In this document: in pieces, positions 5,598-6,347 of the stretch
Layout: the number at the start of each line of letters is the position of its first letter
Numbering within the stretch: position 1 is the first letter of the stretch
Assembly (NCBI GenBank): GCA_014523525.1
Contig: JAATVL010000220.1
Coordinates: 1-6,347 of the forward strand
Direction of reading: 5' to 3'
DNA length: 6,347 nucleotides
DNA from: Nitrososphaerales archaeon TH703
GTDB lineage: Archaea > Thermoproteota > Nitrososphaeria > Nitrososphaerales > Nitrososphaeraceae
Translations under genes and position numbers: made by a program
The notes under the pieces: model-generated
Database searches by the model: none
What the model saw: only the letters and a program-made list of their open reading frames with translations
Told to the model about the DNA's origin: nothing

Positions 5598-5882
5598 TCA
5601 TTCTTCCCTATTAATAATATAATCCGAAAGGGCTGAGAGCATCATAATGCCAGGAAAATATTTTGATGCATCTACCAATACATGTCCAAAAGGATCGTTG
5701 CGCGGGTCTATTTTGTCATAGTGAACACTATAGTAACTGTCGTATTCTCGTATGTGCAAGTTTCTATATCTGTATTGTTTTTTTGATCCCTTCTTCTCTC
5801 CAAGTATAGTTGGCTCGTACTCTATTACAGGTCTTACTGTTTTTGGTACAAGGATATTTCCCTCATTATCAACAAAACACAT
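5598..5882 (-). CDS. Hypothetical 94-residue protein
   Basis: I do not recognise this family. The 94-residue soluble-looking product has no signal peptide or membrane helix. It is rich in Tyr, Arg, Lys and Asp, with a central block QYRYRNLHIREYDSYYSVHYD and DPRNDPFGHVLVDASKYFP, and ends in a hydrophobic helix-like stretch GIMMLSALSDYIINREE. A single cysteine stands at position 2. Its coding status is supported by a clean ATG at 5882 with a TATA box about 26 nt upstream (leaderless) and by a well-formed composition. It lies 101 nt upstream of the UbiB gene on the same strand with no strong T-run between them, so a shared transcript is likely. It diverges from dps. A link to either neighbour's function is only suggested by position. 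Confidence 0.75.
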   Translation of the reverse strand: MCFVDNEGNILVPKTVRPVIEYEPTILGEKKGSKKQYRYRNLHIREYDSYYSVHYDKIDPRNDPFGHVLVDASKYFPGIMMLSALSDYIINREE

Positions 5883-5900
5883 AGCAAGCTAACAATAACT

Positions 5901-5912
5901 TAAGATATAAGA
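5901..5912 (-). promoter_or_regulatory. TATA box of the 94-residue gene (and possibly UbiB)
   Basis: The minus strand reads tcttatatctta, with ttatat centred about 25-26 nt before ATG 5882, consistent with a leaderless transcript. It is probably also the main promoter for the downstream kinase gene. Confidence 0.55.
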
Positions 5913-5959
5913 ATTATCTTCAATTTTTCATATATCAATGAATAAACAAATATCTCCAA

Positions 5960-5991
5960 AGATTAGATTGAAATCTATGGGTGACTAATCT
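5960..5991. promoter_or_regulatory. Candidate operator palindromes in the dps divergent promoter region
   Basis: A perfect 6+2+6 palindrome TAGATT-GA-AATCTA lies at 5964-5977. It is nested with a perfect 7-bp inverted repeat agattag (5960-5966) and ctaatct (5985-5991). The cluster sits between the two divergent TATA boxes, about 20-50 bp upstream of the dps one. The position suits an activator or repressor of dps or of both genes; the regulator is unknown. Confidence 0.4.
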
Positions 5992-6009
5992 AGCATTGGT
6001 ATAACAAGA

Positions 6010-6020
6010 CTTTTATAGAA
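6010..6020 (+). promoter_or_regulatory. TATA box of the dps-like gene
   Basis: cttttatagaa has its tttata core centred about 26 nt before ATG 6040, so the mRNA should start at the ATG. No Shine-Dalgarno is present between them, in line with leaderless translation. Confidence 0.6.
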
Positions 6021-6039
6021 TATTATCTATTTTTTTGCT

Positions 6040-6347
6040 ATGAGTGATACCAAGGGAAAGGTTCCAAATATAGTTGCAATTGATGTTATAAAGAAGAATG
6101 GGGTTGATGTTGAAAAGTTAAAAGAATTAATAACCAAGGGAGTAGGTGCTGAATTCACTACATATTATTATTATACAATTTTAAGAATGCACTGTACTGG
6201 ATTAGATGGCGAAGGTATAAAGGAAATAGTCGAAGAAGCGAGGATTGAAGACAGAAATCATTTTGAAGCGATGGTGCCAAGATTGTATGAACTCGGCGGC
6301 TCTTTACCAAGAGATATCAGAAAATTTGCTGATCAGGCAGGTTGTCC
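6040..6347 (+). CDS. dps: Archaeal Dps-like ferritin (DPSL), 3' end outside window
   Basis: Only the first 102 codons are visible; the frame is open to the window end. The sequence closely follows the archaeal Dps-like family known from Sulfolobus. AEFTTYYYYTILRMH (about 37-51) carries the first ferritin-type ligand Glu38. EEARIEDRNHFEAM (about 65-78) carries the Glu-x-x-His pair (Glu70/His74 region). YELGGSLPRDIRKFAD precedes Cys102, in the place of the first cysteine of the thiol pair that flanks the metal site in this group. These proteins form 12-subunit cages that oxidise Fe2+ using peroxide and store the iron, limiting hydroxyl radical damage. A full protein of this family is about 180 residues, so nearly half is missing here. 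ATG is fixed by the leaderless TATA spacing. Expression is probably stress or iron responsive, given the palindrome upstream. Confidence 0.93.
   Translation, partial: MSDTKGKVPNIVAIDVIKKNGVDVEKLKELITKGVGAEFTTYYYYTILRMHCTGLDGEGIKEIVEEARIEDRNHFEAMVPRLYELGGSLPRDIRKFADQAGC

Overview
The window looks like a piece of an AT-rich archaeal chromosome, most probably from the Nitrososphaeria (ammonia-oxidising Thaumarchaeota, Nitrososphaera/Nitrosocosmicus-like). Three things point there. First, the last gene encodes the archaeal type of Dps-like ferritin. Second, several genes start within about 26 nt of an A/T-only TATA box with no leader, which is an archaeal promoter habit. Third, exported NHL-repeat and RTX-type calcium-binding proteins lie next to a UbiB/ABC1 kinase and small PPOX and unknown proteins, a mix common in that group. 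The lineage is inferred from gene content; no rRNA or other phylogenetic marker is present.

Layout, left to right. 2-928 (+) is the 3' part of an NHL-repeat beta-propeller gene that begins outside the window. 1051-1599 (+) is a predicted exported, C-terminally anchored beta-sandwich protein with an odd, stop-containing 5' leader. 1651-2061 (-) is a small membrane-anchored unknown protein with one cysteine pair and five N-glycosylation sequons. 2264/2296-2826 (+) is a secreted RTX nonapeptide calcium-binding protein whose natural ATG appears to be one base out of frame with the body. 2977-3450 (-) is a PPOX-type split-barrel flavin/F420 protein. 3451-3867 is a 417-nt stretch with no convincing gene but with several inverted and direct repeats. 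3868-5496 (-) is a UbiB/ABC1 atypical kinase. 5598-5882 (-) is a conserved-looking 94-residue unknown that may share a transcript with the kinase. 6040-6347 (+) is the 5' part of a dps-like gene, cut by the window end.

The left half (NHL, beta-sandwich, anchored unknown, RTX) reads as a cluster of cell-surface or exported proteins. The right half (PPOX, UbiB kinase, unknown, Dps) is cytoplasmic or membrane redox and stress biology. There is no sign of a mobile element, CRISPR array, tRNA or rRNA. The most interesting items are the two exported-protein genes whose ATG starts are disconnected from their reading frames, a three-copy repeat that can form two mutually exclusive hairpins downstream of the kinase, and a palindrome in the dps/unknown divergent promoter region.
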